A stretch of DNA of 64,000 nucleotides from Rivularia sp. T60_A2020_040 (lineage in GTDB: Bacteria > Cyanobacteriota > Cyanobacteriia > Cyanobacteriales > Nostocaceae). Where the stretch lies: NCBI GenBank assembly GCA_015272215.1, contig JACYMD010000010.1, positions 53,658 to 117,657 on the forward strand, given 5' to 3'. Made by a program: the position numbers and the translations under genes. Below the pieces are notes generated by a model, which made no database searches, was not told where the DNA came from, and saw only the letters and a list, made by a program, of their open reading frames with translations. Shown here piece after piece: positions 55,096 through 63,931 of the stretch. Numbering within the stretch: position 1 is the stretch's first letter; every line of letters starts with the position of its first letter.

Positions 55096-56436
55096 ATGCT
55101 CAACCGAATTTCTGCATTCATCAATTTGGGTAAAGCAGATAGCTTAAAGCGTCGTTTGATTAAGGGTGCGGTAGGTTCTTTTGGATTAAAGATTGCTGGT
55201 ACGGGTTTGACTTTTACTAAAAGCCTAATGTTTGCTCGGTTGTTAGGTACAGATGGATTAGGTATTTATGCTTATGCTATGACTTGGGTTGCTTTACTGA
55301 GTATTCCGGCAAAGTTAGGATTGTCTCAGTTAATTGTACGTGAGATTGCTATTTATCAAACACAGTCGGCTTGGGATTTGATAAGGGGGCTTCTACTTTG
55401 GTCTAATCAGATAGTATTAGTAGTCTCTATTGGATTAGTTTTGATCGCAGGAGGTATTGCTTGGAATTCGCACTTAGATACCGATTCCCAAATGCTATTA
55501 ACTTTTGGTATAGCTTTAATTTCCTTGCCCATATCTTCCCTCACAAATCTTAGACTCTCAGCGATGCAAGGGCTACACCAAGTAGTGCTTGGACAATTAC
55601 CAGAGGTCTTGATTGCACCTATATTGTTAATTATTTTAACTGGAAGCGGATATTTAATTATCAAAGAGGATTTGAGCGCTTCTTGGGTAATGGGAATGTA
55701 TGTTGTAGCAATGAGTATTACATTTTTGATTGGCGCACAGTTATTGAATCAAGCCTTACCACAAGTAGTGAAAGATGCAGTTCCTAAATATCAAATAAAG
55801 AAATGGGTAAGTAGTGGATTACCTTTAATGTTTCTCGGTGCAATGCATATTATTAACTCTCAAACTGATGTGCTAATGCTAGGAGCAATAAAGAGTTCTG
55901 AATCAGTAGGTATTTATGTAGTTGTTAATCGGTTATCATCTTTGATAATTTTCGTTCTTGCCGCTACCAATAGTATTCTTGCACCTAACATTGCAAGTCT
56001 TTATGCAGAAGGAAAAATTGATAAATTACAAAATATTGTCACTAAAACTTCTCGTGCAGTTTTTCTGGCATCTCTGATTATTACTCTTAATTTAATTATC
56101 TTTAGTTACTGGCTATTACTAATATTTGGTTCAAATTTTACGCAAGGAAAAAATGCTCTGATCATTTTGTGTATTGGACAATTGGTGAATGCAGCAGTAG
56201 GACCAGTTGCTTTATTACTTAATATGACTGGTAACGAAAATTATACAACCATAAGTATAGGAGCTAGTGCAATATTAAATGTAATTCTGAATATTCTCTT
56301 AATACCTCAATGGGGCATTGAAGGAGCCGCAATAGCTACGGCAAGTAGTATGATTGTTTGGAATGTTATCAGTTTTGTTTGGGTGAGAAATAAATTAGGA
56401 ATTGATTCTACGGCTTTTTATAAAATAACTTATTAA
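55096..56436 (+). CDS. Polysaccharide flippase (Wzx-type, MOP superfamily)
   Basis: 446 residues, about 12-14 spans. The N-terminal KGAVGSFGLKIAGTGLTFTKSLMFARLLGTDGLGIYAYA is the polysaccharide-transport (PST/Wzx) start, with conserved Gly/Leu-Gly elements. The middle half (QTDVLMLGAIKSSESVGIYVV) and PQWGIEGAAIATASSMIVWN near the end are typical of O-antigen and teichuronic acid flippases. It exports lipid-linked repeat units across the membrane. It lies 84 bp after cysC on the same strand. Confidence 0.88.
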   Translation: MLNRISAFINLGKADSLKRRLIKGAVGSFGLKIAGTGLTFTKSLMFARLLGTDGLGIYAYAMTWVALLSIPAKLGLSQLIVREIAIYQTQSAWDLIRGLLLWSNQIVLVVSIGLVLIAGGIAWNSHLDTDSQMLLTFGIALISLPISSLTNLRLSAMQGLHQVVLGQLPEVLIAPILLIILTGSGYLIIKEDLSASWVMGMYVVAMSITFLIGAQLLNQALPQVVKDAVPKYQIKKWVSSGLPLMFLGAMHIINSQTDVLMLGAIKSSESVGIYVVVNRLSSLIIFVLAATNSILAPNIASLYAEGKIDKLQNIVTKTSRAVFLASLIITLNLIIFSYWLLLIFGSNFTQGKNALIILCIGQLVNAAVGPVALLLNMTGNENYTTISIGASAILNVILNILLIPQWGIEGAAIATASSMIVWNVISFVWVRNKLGIDSTAFYKITY

Positions 56437-56490
56437 GTAAGATTAAATTTATCTTGTAAACAGATGCTTGAACTAAGTTAAATTTACTTG

Positions 56491-57534
56491 ATGAAAAAAT
56501 ATAGCTATAGTTGTTTGGGAAATATTTATCAAACTGAGGAATTTAATTTGAACTCTAACTTAAAGCCACTATTTATTTTTTCACTTCCCCGTTCTGGTTC
56601 TACATTACTTCAACGAATTTTAGCTTCTCATGATCAAATTGCAACAGTTGCAGAGCCGTGGATTTTATTGCCCTATCTTTATACATTAAAACAAAAAGGA
56701 GTTTATGCCGAGTATGGGCATAATATAATGACTAAAGCTATTCAAGATTTCTGTACAAATCTACCCAATCAACAAGATGATTACTTGACAGAAGTACATG
56801 ACTTTATCATTAAACTATATGCTAAAGCTGCCCCTAAAAATACTACATATTTTCTAGATAAAACTCCGCGATATCATTTAATAGTCGAAGAAATTATTAA
56901 TTTATTTCCCGAAGCTAAATTTATATTTTTATGGCGTAACCCTTTAGCAATAATTGCTTCTATGATAGAAAGTTTTGGTAGAAGTAAAGGAAAATGGAAT
57001 CTTTACGGATGGAAAATAGACCTTTTTGTTGGTTTAACCAATCTTCTCACTGCTCATGAAAAATTTTCTACCCAAATTTATAGTCTACGATATGAGAATT
57101 TAGTTTCTCAACCAGATATCGAATTATCTAAACTATTTAGCTATTTAGATTTAGAGATTAATCCGGAACTATTCTCAAATTTTAATCAAGTTCAGCTAAA
57201 AGGTAAAATGGGAGATCCTTTAAGAGAAACACAATACCAATCTCTTCGCTGTGATTCTTTAGAAAAATGGAAGCAGACTTTAAGTAACCCTATCCGCAAA
57301 TTATGGTGTCGTAATTATTTAAACTGGATTGGAAAAGAGAAACTACTAATGATGGGATACGATTTACAAAATTTATTAGAGGAAGTTGATACCGTTCCTA
57401 CTAACTTAGATATGATTGCTTCCGATCTTTTACGAATGAGTTACGGCATGGCTTATTCAGTTTTAGAAATTCAATCTTTCAAACACAAAATTAAGAGTTT
57501 CCCCTGTTGGTATCAAATGTTTGCAAATACATAA
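56491..57534 (+). CDS. Sulfotransferase (PAPS-dependent)
   Basis: 347 residues from the ATG at 56491; a TTG codon directly precedes it. The 5'-phosphosulfate loop FSLPRSGSTLLQR (about 30-42) and a 3'-phosphate motif LWRNPLAIIASMIE (about 149-162) with Arg/Ser are the two PAPS contacts of the Sulfotransfer_3-type fold. It is soluble. It probably transfers sulfate to a sugar of the exopolysaccharide made by this cluster, since cysC lies two genes upstream; the acceptor is inference. Confidence 0.85.
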   Translation: MKKYSYSCLGNIYQTEEFNLNSNLKPLFIFSLPRSGSTLLQRILASHDQIATVAEPWILLPYLYTLKQKGVYAEYGHNIMTKAIQDFCTNLPNQQDDYLTEVHDFIIKLYAKAAPKNTTYFLDKTPRYHLIVEEIINLFPEAKFIFLWRNPLAIIASMIESFGRSKGKWNLYGWKIDLFVGLTNLLTAHEKFSTQIYSLRYENLVSQPDIELSKLFSYLDLEINPELFSNFNQVQLKGKMGDPLRETQYQSLRCDSLEKWKQTLSNPIRKLWCRNYLNWIGKEKLLMMGYDLQNLLEEVDTVPTNLDMIASDLLRMSYGMAYSVLEIQSFKHKIKSFPCWYQMFANT

Positions 57535-57547
57535 TGTGAGATAAATA

Positions 57548-58948
57548 ATGAAACTGCATTTTGGAGATAAGCTGATTCGTTTAGGAATATATCTTTTACC
57601 ATTTACACCTTTTGCATTTATGCAAGCAGGATTTGGTATTGTTCAGCCTGCATTACCAATTATTTTATTAGCATTAATATTTTTTGTTACGTTCAAAGGA
57701 GTTAAACTTAAATCTGTTCTAGGAAATGCAAAATCTGTTGAAGCAATATTGATATTTTTTACAATTGCAATTATCTCAACAGTTTTAAGTTTTTTAGCTA
57801 ATCAAGCATTCTCTTTATACAAATCTATAGGTGTTTTAGTATCACTTGGAGTTTTTATATTAATTTATTATTCAATTTCTGCCTTCAATATTAATCTCTA
57901 TAAATCACGAATATTCTTCAATGACTTTCTCAGAGTTGCATTCTTTATATCTATATTAGTAATTATTGAATTTGTGACAGCAAAACTTTTAGGTAAAAAC
58001 TATATCTATGAACAAATTAACGAGATAAATGATTTATTACCTTACAGTACAACAAAATGGGTAAATTTAACTTCTTTAGATAGATATAAAGGTATTCTCC
58101 TTGAACCCGGAGATGTTGGATTATTTACGATACCGGCATTTGCATCATTGATATCTATATTTTTTAGGAATAAAAATAGTAAAGCTTATCATAGTCTGAT
58201 AATTGTTGTACTAACTTTAGCAACTTTTTTAACTCGTTCAGTTACTAACTGCTTTTTGCTATTCTTGATTGCTGGTTTTTTTATTATAAATCAACATTTA
58301 GATTTCAGAAAATCAAAACTAAAAATAACTGCTATTATTGCATTTATTTCCTTAATATTTACAACTATTTCAGTATTATTCATCGCTCATAATTTCCAAA
58401 ATTATTTTCATCCTATTATTCAAACTAGAATAAAATACTTATCAGATTTTATTGCAACTCAGCAATATGATAACAGTACAAACTTGAGCGTTCAAGTTAT
58501 ACTTAATAGTCTGAATGCAACTGTATATTCTCTACAAAAAAATTATATTTTAGGAGTTGGCTTAGGGAATATTAATCAATCATATGAAGCAGTAGCTTTA
58601 GCGCGAGGAATTAATACACGTCTCAATCAACACGATGCATATTCTATGCTATTACGACTATTAAGTGAAGTTGGGATTGCTGGTACTATAGCTTTCTTAC
58701 ATATATTCTGGTGTAGAGTATTTCAAAGTTTAAAATTGATTGAATATGTGAAAGCTAATTTTATTATGTCTATAGTTAATAGAGATTTTCAAGAATTATA
58801 TAATTTAACTTTGATGATTAATTCTGCTGCAATAGCTAGTTGTCTATACGCTTTCTTTAATTATCCTACTTATTGGAATATTATTACACCTTTATTATTT
58901 GGATTATGTATTAAAGAAAATTTTATCCATTCCATAAATAAAACATAA
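57548..58948 (+). CDS. O-antigen polymerase/ligase-like membrane protein (Wzy type)
   Basis: 466 residues with roughly ten to twelve spans and one larger external loop (about residues 285-365). The loop-end motif LNQHDAYSMLLRLLSEVGIAGTIAFL is the HN/H-x-x-x-x-L element of the Wzy_C/O-antigen ligase family. Starts (MKLHFGDKLIRLG) 13 bp after the sulfotransferase stop, so both are probably translated from one mRNA. It would polymerise repeat units on the outer face. Sequence conservation in such proteins is low, so polymerase versus ligase cannot be settled. Confidence 0.82.
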   Translation: MKLHFGDKLIRLGIYLLPFTPFAFMQAGFGIVQPALPIILLALIFFVTFKGVKLKSVLGNAKSVEAILIFFTIAIISTVLSFLANQAFSLYKSIGVLVSLGVFILIYYSISAFNINLYKSRIFFNDFLRVAFFISILVIIEFVTAKLLGKNYIYEQINEINDLLPYSTTKWVNLTSLDRYKGILLEPGDVGLFTIPAFASLISIFFRNKNSKAYHSLIIVVLTLATFLTRSVTNCFLLFLIAGFFIINQHLDFRKSKLKITAIIAFISLIFTTISVLFIAHNFQNYFHPIIQTRIKYLSDFIATQQYDNSTNLSVQVILNSLNATVYSLQKNYILGVGLGNINQSYEAVALARGINTRLNQHDAYSMLLRLLSEVGIAGTIAFLHIFWCRVFQSLKLIEYVKANFIMSIVNRDFQELYNLTLMINSAAIASCLYAFFNYPTYWNIITPLLFGLCIKENFIHSINKT

Positions 58949-59000
58949 ATAATTACAGAATTGATCACCAAAATTATATTAAGTCTTAATTGGAGGATAA

Positions 59001-59696
59001 ATGCAAGTTAATCAGTTTAATTTAAGGTTCATGCTCAGAAATGTATGCGGGAGATATCCTAAAATATTTTACGCAACTTATGGGTTAAAGTCTACTAATC
59101 GTAAACTACTAGTTAATAAAAATACGCAGCTTCTAATTGAAGGATTTCCTCGATCCGCGAATACATTTGCTGTACTTACGTTTAAGTATGCAAATCCAGA
59201 TATTAATATTGCACACCATTTACATATACCATCTCAAGTTTTTCAAGCAATAAAATGGCAAATACCAACCTTAATTTTAATTAGAAATCCCAAAGATGCT
59301 GTAGCTTCGTGGGTACTCAGAAATCCTGGTTTATCAGTGGATTTAGCTTTGAAAAGTTATGCTTCGTTTTACAAATTGATTCAACCATATAATTCTAAAT
59401 ACATAGTAGCAAAGTTTGAAGATGTGATTGCAAATTATTTTCAAATAATCGAGCAAGTTAATGCTAAGTTTGGCTCTTCATTTATAGCAATAACTCCTAC
59501 AACCGAGCAAAAACAAGAGATTTTTACTCAAATTCGTGAACTCACTATTCGTTCTAATGGCTTTGATTGTATATTAAAATCTTCACGCCCATCTACGGAA
59601 AAAAATACTCTAAAAGAACTAATCTTTAAAGATATGGAACAAAAACATAAAGATAGTTTAGTTATGGCAGAAACAGTCTATAACAACTTTATATAA
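59001..59696 (+). CDS. Second sulfotransferase-domain protein
   Basis: 231 residues. The PAPS loop reads EGFPRSANTFAV (about 48-59), and the 3' motif LILIRNPKDAVASW (about 93-106) carries the conserved Arg and Ser. It is shorter than the first sulfotransferase and not an obvious duplicate of it. A canonical GGAGG lies ten bases before its ATG. Its position between polymerase and glycosyltransferase genes suggests a different acceptor position on the same polymer. Confidence 0.82.
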   Translation: MQVNQFNLRFMLRNVCGRYPKIFYATYGLKSTNRKLLVNKNTQLLIEGFPRSANTFAVLTFKYANPDINIAHHLHIPSQVFQAIKWQIPTLILIRNPKDAVASWVLRNPGLSVDLALKSYASFYKLIQPYNSKYIVAKFEDVIANYFQIIEQVNAKFGSSFIAITPTTEQKQEIFTQIRELTIRSNGFDCILKSSRPSTEKNTLKELIFKDMEQKHKDSLVMAETVYNNFI

Positions 59697-59720
59697 AGCA
59701 TTGTTGGACAAAAATTTACT

Positions 59721-60569
59721 ATGAATCAAATTAGTTATGTTATTCCTACTTTAAATAGTGCAGCTACACTAGATATGACATTATTGTGTTTACATTCGCA
59801 AAAAAAAGTAAATGTCAACTTTATAGTTGTTGATAGTGGCTCTACAGATAAGACTTTAGATATATGTAAGCGATGGAATGTAAAAGTTTTATACGCTGAA
59901 CCAGGAAATATGTATCGTGCAATAAATGTTGGTTTACGCGAATGTAATACCGAGTGGATCGGTTATATTAATTCAGATGATTGGATTTATCCAGATAGTT
60001 TAAATCGACTTATTGCTTGGGGAAATTCATCGAATGCAGATGTTGTTTATGCTAATTGCGACTATACCGATGCTTACGGACGTTTTATGTATTCCTTTGC
60101 TCCCCCCAAACCAAATCAACTAATTGCTACTTCGCGAACTGGAGAATTAGGATTTGCTCAACAATCGGCAATATTTAAAAATTCTCTCTATCAAAAACTG
60201 ACAGGTTTTAATGAAGATTATTATTTTGTCGGTGATAGAGAATTTTTTATTAGAGCTTTAAACTCAGGAGCAAAATTTACATTTTTATCTGGTGCTTCGG
60301 TAGCTTGTTTTCGTCTACATTCAGATCAGCTTAGCCAGACAAAATCACAATTTATGCAAGCTGAAGGAAAGAAAATACGTAGCGAACTTGTAAAAGAGCC
60401 TAACTTATCTGATTGGGCAACAAGAATCCAGTGGCGGTTGAAAAATATACCCAATTATTTACTGCGATTCTTAAGACAATCTTTGCTTTCGGGGAAAGCA
60501 ACAATCACTAAATCAATTCATGCTGGTACTCATTTAGATTCTAACATTGCAGTTAGTTCCCATGATTAA
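59721..60569 (+). CDS. Glycosyltransferase family 2
   Basis: 282 residues, GT-A fold. Starts ISYVIPTLNSAATLDMTL, then VVDSGSTDKTLDI and the metal-binding region GYINSDDWIYPDSL (DxD-like NSDDW), plus YYFVGDREFFIRAL later. The WcaA-like pattern indicates sugar addition to a lipid-linked oligosaccharide. It follows the second sulfotransferase after 24 bp and is likely co-transcribed. Confidence 0.88.
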   Translation: MNQISYVIPTLNSAATLDMTLLCLHSQKKVNVNFIVVDSGSTDKTLDICKRWNVKVLYAEPGNMYRAINVGLRECNTEWIGYINSDDWIYPDSLNRLIAWGNSSNADVVYANCDYTDAYGRFMYSFAPPKPNQLIATSRTGELGFAQQSAIFKNSLYQKLTGFNEDYYFVGDREFFIRALNSGAKFTFLSGASVACFRLHSDQLSQTKSQFMQAEGKKIRSELVKEPNLSDWATRIQWRLKNIPNYLLRFLRQSLLSGKATITKSIHAGTHLDSNIAVSSHD

Positions 60570-60701
60570 TCTGAGTTAATCATTGTGGTATCTACATCGA
60601 AAAATCAAAATTATTTGATTTATAAATATAACGTTTTTAAGTTAGTTGGCTTTTTAACATTTAAAAATCAAATTTATTCATAGTATAACGGAAGATTAAT
60701 T

Positions 60702-61901
60702 GTGAAAGTTCTCCATGTAATTCCTTCGATTGCAGATATTAGAGGTGGTCCTTCTCAGGCTGTTTTACAAATGGTTAAAGCACTGCGGAATAGTGGAATT
60801 GAAGCTGAAATTGCCACAACTAACGATAATGGACTAAAAGTTCTAGATGTACCTCTTTATCAATGCATTGATTATAGAGAAGTTCCTGTATGGTTTTTAC
60901 CACGTTTTTCACCACCAATGAAGGAATTTATTTTTTCTGCTGGTATGACTAACTGGCTTTGGCAACATATAAGGGATTATCAACTTTTACACAACCACTA
61001 TCTTTTTTCCTATGCCTCTACCTGCGCTGGAGCAATTGCCAGACATCAAGGTATTCCATACACTGTTCGTACAATTGGACAACTTACACCTTGGGCTTTG
61101 GCTCAAAGTCAGTTTAAAAAAAGAGTTTATACATCATTAATTGAACGACGTAATTTGAATAATGCTGCTGCTATTCATTGCACTTCTCAAGGTGAAGCAA
61201 AAGATGTACAAAAATTTGGAATTAAGTCTCCTACCATCACTTTACCTTTAGGAGTAAATCAGCCGATTAATTATCCTCAAGCAAAGCTAAAACTACATCA
61301 AAAATATGGAGTAGAAACAACAAAGCCTATAGTGTTATTCCTTTCTCGTCTCCATTATAAAAAACGTCCAGATTTACTAATACAAGCATTAGAAAAATTA
61401 ACTGCTCAAAAATACAAATTTCATTTAATTTTGGCTGGTTCTGGGGAATATGAATATATAAACTATTTGAAAAGTTTAGTCGCATCAGTTGGATTAACAG
61501 CCTGTACATCTTTTGCTGGTTTCGTTACTGGTGAGGATAAAGACTTGCTCTTACAAGGTGCAGATATGTTTGTACTGCCCTCTTTTTCAGAAAACTTTGG
61601 TATTGCGATCGCAGAAGCAATGGCTGTAGGAATACCTGTAATTATCACTCCTGGAATTCAAATCGCGCCTTCAATTGCTGAGGCTGAAGCTGGATTAGTT
61701 GTTGAAGGGCAAGTAAATACTCTTACCGCAGCCATAGAAAAATTACTTGCTTTTCCCCAGTTACGACAACAGCTAGGCGAAAATGGTAGGCAATTTGTAC
61801 ACAGTAACTATTCTTGGAGTACGATCGCTAAAGATCTGTCTTCTGTCTATTCTGCAATTATCCACAAACAAACTCTTCCCCAACATCTACTAAATAATTA
61901 A
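60702..61901 (+). CDS. Glycosyltransferase family 4
   Basis: 399 residues. GTG start at 60702, with KVLHVIPSIADIRGGPSQAV next. C-terminal nucleotide-binding features VLFLSRLHYKKRPDLLI, LAGSGEYEYI and SFSENFGIAIAEAMAVGIPVI (the E-x7-E region) mark a retaining GT-B enzyme. Last gene of the plus-strand cluster, 132 bp after the GT2 gene. It is convergent with the antitoxin remnant region. Confidence 0.88.
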   Translation: MKVLHVIPSIADIRGGPSQAVLQMVKALRNSGIEAEIATTNDNGLKVLDVPLYQCIDYREVPVWFLPRFSPPMKEFIFSAGMTNWLWQHIRDYQLLHNHYLFSYASTCAGAIARHQGIPYTVRTIGQLTPWALAQSQFKKRVYTSLIERRNLNNAAAIHCTSQGEAKDVQKFGIKSPTITLPLGVNQPINYPQAKLKLHQKYGVETTKPIVLFLSRLHYKKRPDLLIQALEKLTAQKYKFHLILAGSGEYEYINYLKSLVASVGLTACTSFAGFVTGEDKDLLLQGADMFVLPSFSENFGIAIAEAMAVGIPVIITPGIQIAPSIAEAEAGLVVEGQVNTLTAAIEKLLAFPQLRQQLGENGRQFVHSNYSWSTIAKDLSSVYSAIIHKQTLPQHLLNN

Positions 61902-61973
61902 CTCAACAACAAATGGTTGGCGATGTGCTAATACATCTAGCAAAACATCACTGTCAAACAAAACCTGCTTCAA
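61890..61973 (-). pseudogene. Truncated PIN-domain (VapC-type) toxin
   Basis: A minus-strand frame of 27 residues starting with TTG that overlaps the TGA of the preceding antitoxin. It reads KQVLFDSDVLLDVLAHRQPF, the first strand and catalytic-Asp motif of VapC PIN domains, then stops after VVELII. A full VapC is about 130 residues, so three quarters is missing. Its 3' end overlaps the last bases of the glycosyltransferase gene. A deletion is the likely cause. Confidence 0.6.
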
Positions 61974-62212
61974 CGATACTTTTCCTCGAAATAATCCACG
62001 TAAGTTTCTGTGGAATTTTCTGCTTGCAGCTGAATCACACCCAGCAAACCTTGAGTCCAAGGGTCGAGGTCAGTCAAAGGTTCTAAGGTCGCACTTGGAG
62101 AAAAAGACACCTGTGTTTCTTGCTGAATTGATGTTAGCACAGACTGAACGAGCTGCCAGCGTTCATTAATTGGTAATTCTAGGACTTGTCTGTATATCTC
62201 TTGTAACGTCAT
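61970..62212 (-). CDS. Antitoxin-like protein of a broken toxin-antitoxin pair
   Basis: 80 residues: an N-terminal helix MTLQEIYRQVLELPINERWQLVQSV and an acidic C-terminal tail (AENSTETYVDYFEEKYR). Small cyanobacterial proteins starting with this helix commonly precede PIN-domain toxins. Directly downstream the overlapping frame begins as a VapC-like PIN domain but is truncated. The antitoxin is intact and may be an orphan. The family is inferred from context more than from a strong motif. Confidence 0.6.
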   Translation of the reverse strand: MTLQEIYRQVLELPINERWQLVQSVLTSIQQETQVSFSPSATLEPLTDLDPWTQGLLGVIQLQAENSTETYVDYFEEKYR

Positions 62213-62334
62213 GAATATTCTCCTTTACAAAACAATATCATAATTAGAAATACCTAAAACTGAATTAGCACAGAAGCTGCGATATGTAAAGCAGTTATGT
62301 TGAGTTCCGTAGAACTGGGATTTTTCCTAGGGTT

Positions 62335-62399
62335 AGAAGTCGGGTTTTTACAATGATTGTTTTGTTTTACCAATATTTATCCTAAAAAACCCGACTTCT
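62335..62399. repeat. Inverted repeat element (AGAAGTCGGGTTTTTA)
   Basis: Arms 62335-62350 and 62383-62399 (one extra A in the right arm), spacer about 32 bp. Second full copy of the element at 40974-41037. The remainder of 62213-62520 is AT-rich with no gene. Confidence 0.85.
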
Positions 62400-62520
62400 T
62401 TATTCAAGTAGGACTCCTATTATTATTGAAATATACCCCATTCACTTCAACAAAACTGGCAATCAAGCGATAACTGATCTACTATCAAAAAAGCTTCGCT
62501 CTCACAACTAATCTTAATTA

Positions 62521-63120
62521 ATGAAATGGCTCTACCCCATCCTTAAATACGGAACGATCGCAATATTCACATTTCTCCTAATTCTCCTAGCAACAATCCC
62601 CATCAAATTAGCCATTGCATCCTACCAAGCACCCAAACCCCAAGCTATTCTCATGCTTGGTGGTGGTTCAGAACGAGAAAAATTTACCGCTCAATTCGCT
62701 CAAAACTACCCAAATCTTGATATTTGGGTTTCTAGCGGTGTTTATTGCAAAAAAGCAAACAAGATTTTCGGCGCTGCGGGTATTGCTAAAGAACGAATTC
62801 ACCTCGATTATCGTGCTGTAGATACGGTCACAAATTTTACTTCCTTAGTCAAAGATTTTGAAAAGCTTAATATCAAACATTTATATATAATCACTTCTGA
62901 ATTTCATCTGCCTAGAGCAATCGCGATCGCCACTGTAGTTTTAGGCAGTCACGGCATCACATATACACCTATTGCGGTTCCTTCGCAAGTACCAAAAGAA
63001 TCATTTTTACACGTTTCTCGCGACGTATTTCGTTCTATATTTTGGATAATTACAGGTCATACCGGCGCAAGTCTCAATCCCAGACTTCCTTCTAGTGATG
63101 ATAGAAAATGCGATAATTAG
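62521..63120 (+). CDS. YdcF/DUF218-family membrane-anchored protein
   Basis: 199 residues. One N-terminal span (IAIFTFLLILLATIPIKLAI), then a DUF218 domain with AILMLGGGS, SSGVYCKKA, DTVTNFTSL and YIITSEFHLPRA. YdcF-like proteins are linked to envelope or peptidoglycan/lipid-carrier metabolism in other bacteria, but this is not shown here. The domain is shorter than in E. coli YdcF. A single gene next to a TTAACTG repeat (63131-63165). Confidence 0.82.
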   Translation: MKWLYPILKYGTIAIFTFLLILLATIPIKLAIASYQAPKPQAILMLGGGSEREKFTAQFAQNYPNLDIWVSSGVYCKKANKIFGAAGIAKERIHLDYRAVDTVTNFTSLVKDFEKLNIKHLYIITSEFHLPRAIAIATVVLGSHGITYTPIAVPSQVPKESFLHVSRDVFRSIFWIITGHTGASLNPRLPSSDDRKCDN

Positions 63121-63178
63121 AAGAGAACCTCCTGATAACTGTTAACTGTTAACTGTTAACTGATTCACAGTAGCGCAT

Positions 63179-63931
63179 ATGTACCAAACAGACCCACCAA
63201 TTCCTGCAAAAGAAAGTCTTCCGACAATGTATGATTTACCTAGTGAAGACTCAAAGGAGCCTGGGTTGCCGGATGAATTTCATATTTATCAACCACAATT
63301 GTTGGAGGAAACTTTTCGTCCACCAACTTATGGTGCTGATGAAATTTTTGTCGCTACCGATTTAAATCTTTACTATGATTCCCGCAATCCTTTGTGGTAT
63401 AAGCGTCCCGATTGGTTTGCGGTAGTTGGAACTTCCAGATTTTACGAACAAAGAGATTTACGTTTAAGTTATGTAATTTGGCAAGAGGGGGTCAACCCTT
63501 TTGTAGTGGTAGAATTACTTTCTCCAGGAACCGAGAAAGAAGATTTAGGACAAAATTTACGTATAGTAAAAACAGACCAACCACCGACTAAATGGCAAGT
63601 TTACGAACGAATTCTCCGGATTCCTTATTACATTGTATTCGACCGTTACACAGATAGTTTACGAGCCTTTATTCTACAAGCTGATTCCTATACAGAACTT
63701 AATTTAAAAGAACCGCGTATTTGGATGCCAAGTTTAGAAATGGGTTTGGGACTATGGCAAGGTAATTATAAAAATATCGAACGTTTGTGGTTGCGTTGGT
63801 ATGACGATAAAGGTAACTGGCTCCCAACTCCATTACAGCAAGAACATCAGCGAGCCGAACAAGAACATCAACGAGCCGAACGTTTAGCGGCAAAGCTGCG
63901 AGAATTAAATATTAATCCTGATGAATTATAA
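63179..63931 (+). CDS. Uma2-family (DUF820) putative endonuclease-fold protein
   Basis: 250 residues. The PD-(D/E)xK-like core of the Uma2 family is visible: RPDWFAVVG (about 80-88), VVVELLSPGTEKEDLG (about 109-124) and IPYYIVFDRYT. The C-terminus ends in a charged coiled tail with a short duplicate (QEHQRAEQEHQRAE). Uma2 proteins are highly multiplied in cyanobacteria; their biological role is unsettled, and nuclease activity is predicted by fold only. The start ATG at 63179 follows a TTAACTG tandem repeat. Confidence 0.88.
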   Translation: MYQTDPPIPAKESLPTMYDLPSEDSKEPGLPDEFHIYQPQLLEETFRPPTYGADEIFVATDLNLYYDSRNPLWYKRPDWFAVVGTSRFYEQRDLRLSYVIWQEGVNPFVVVELLSPGTEKEDLGQNLRIVKTDQPPTKWQVYERILRIPYYIVFDRYTDSLRAFILQADSYTELNLKEPRIWMPSLEMGLGLWQGNYKNIERLWLRWYDDKGNWLPTPLQQEHQRAEQEHQRAERLAAKLRELNINPDEL

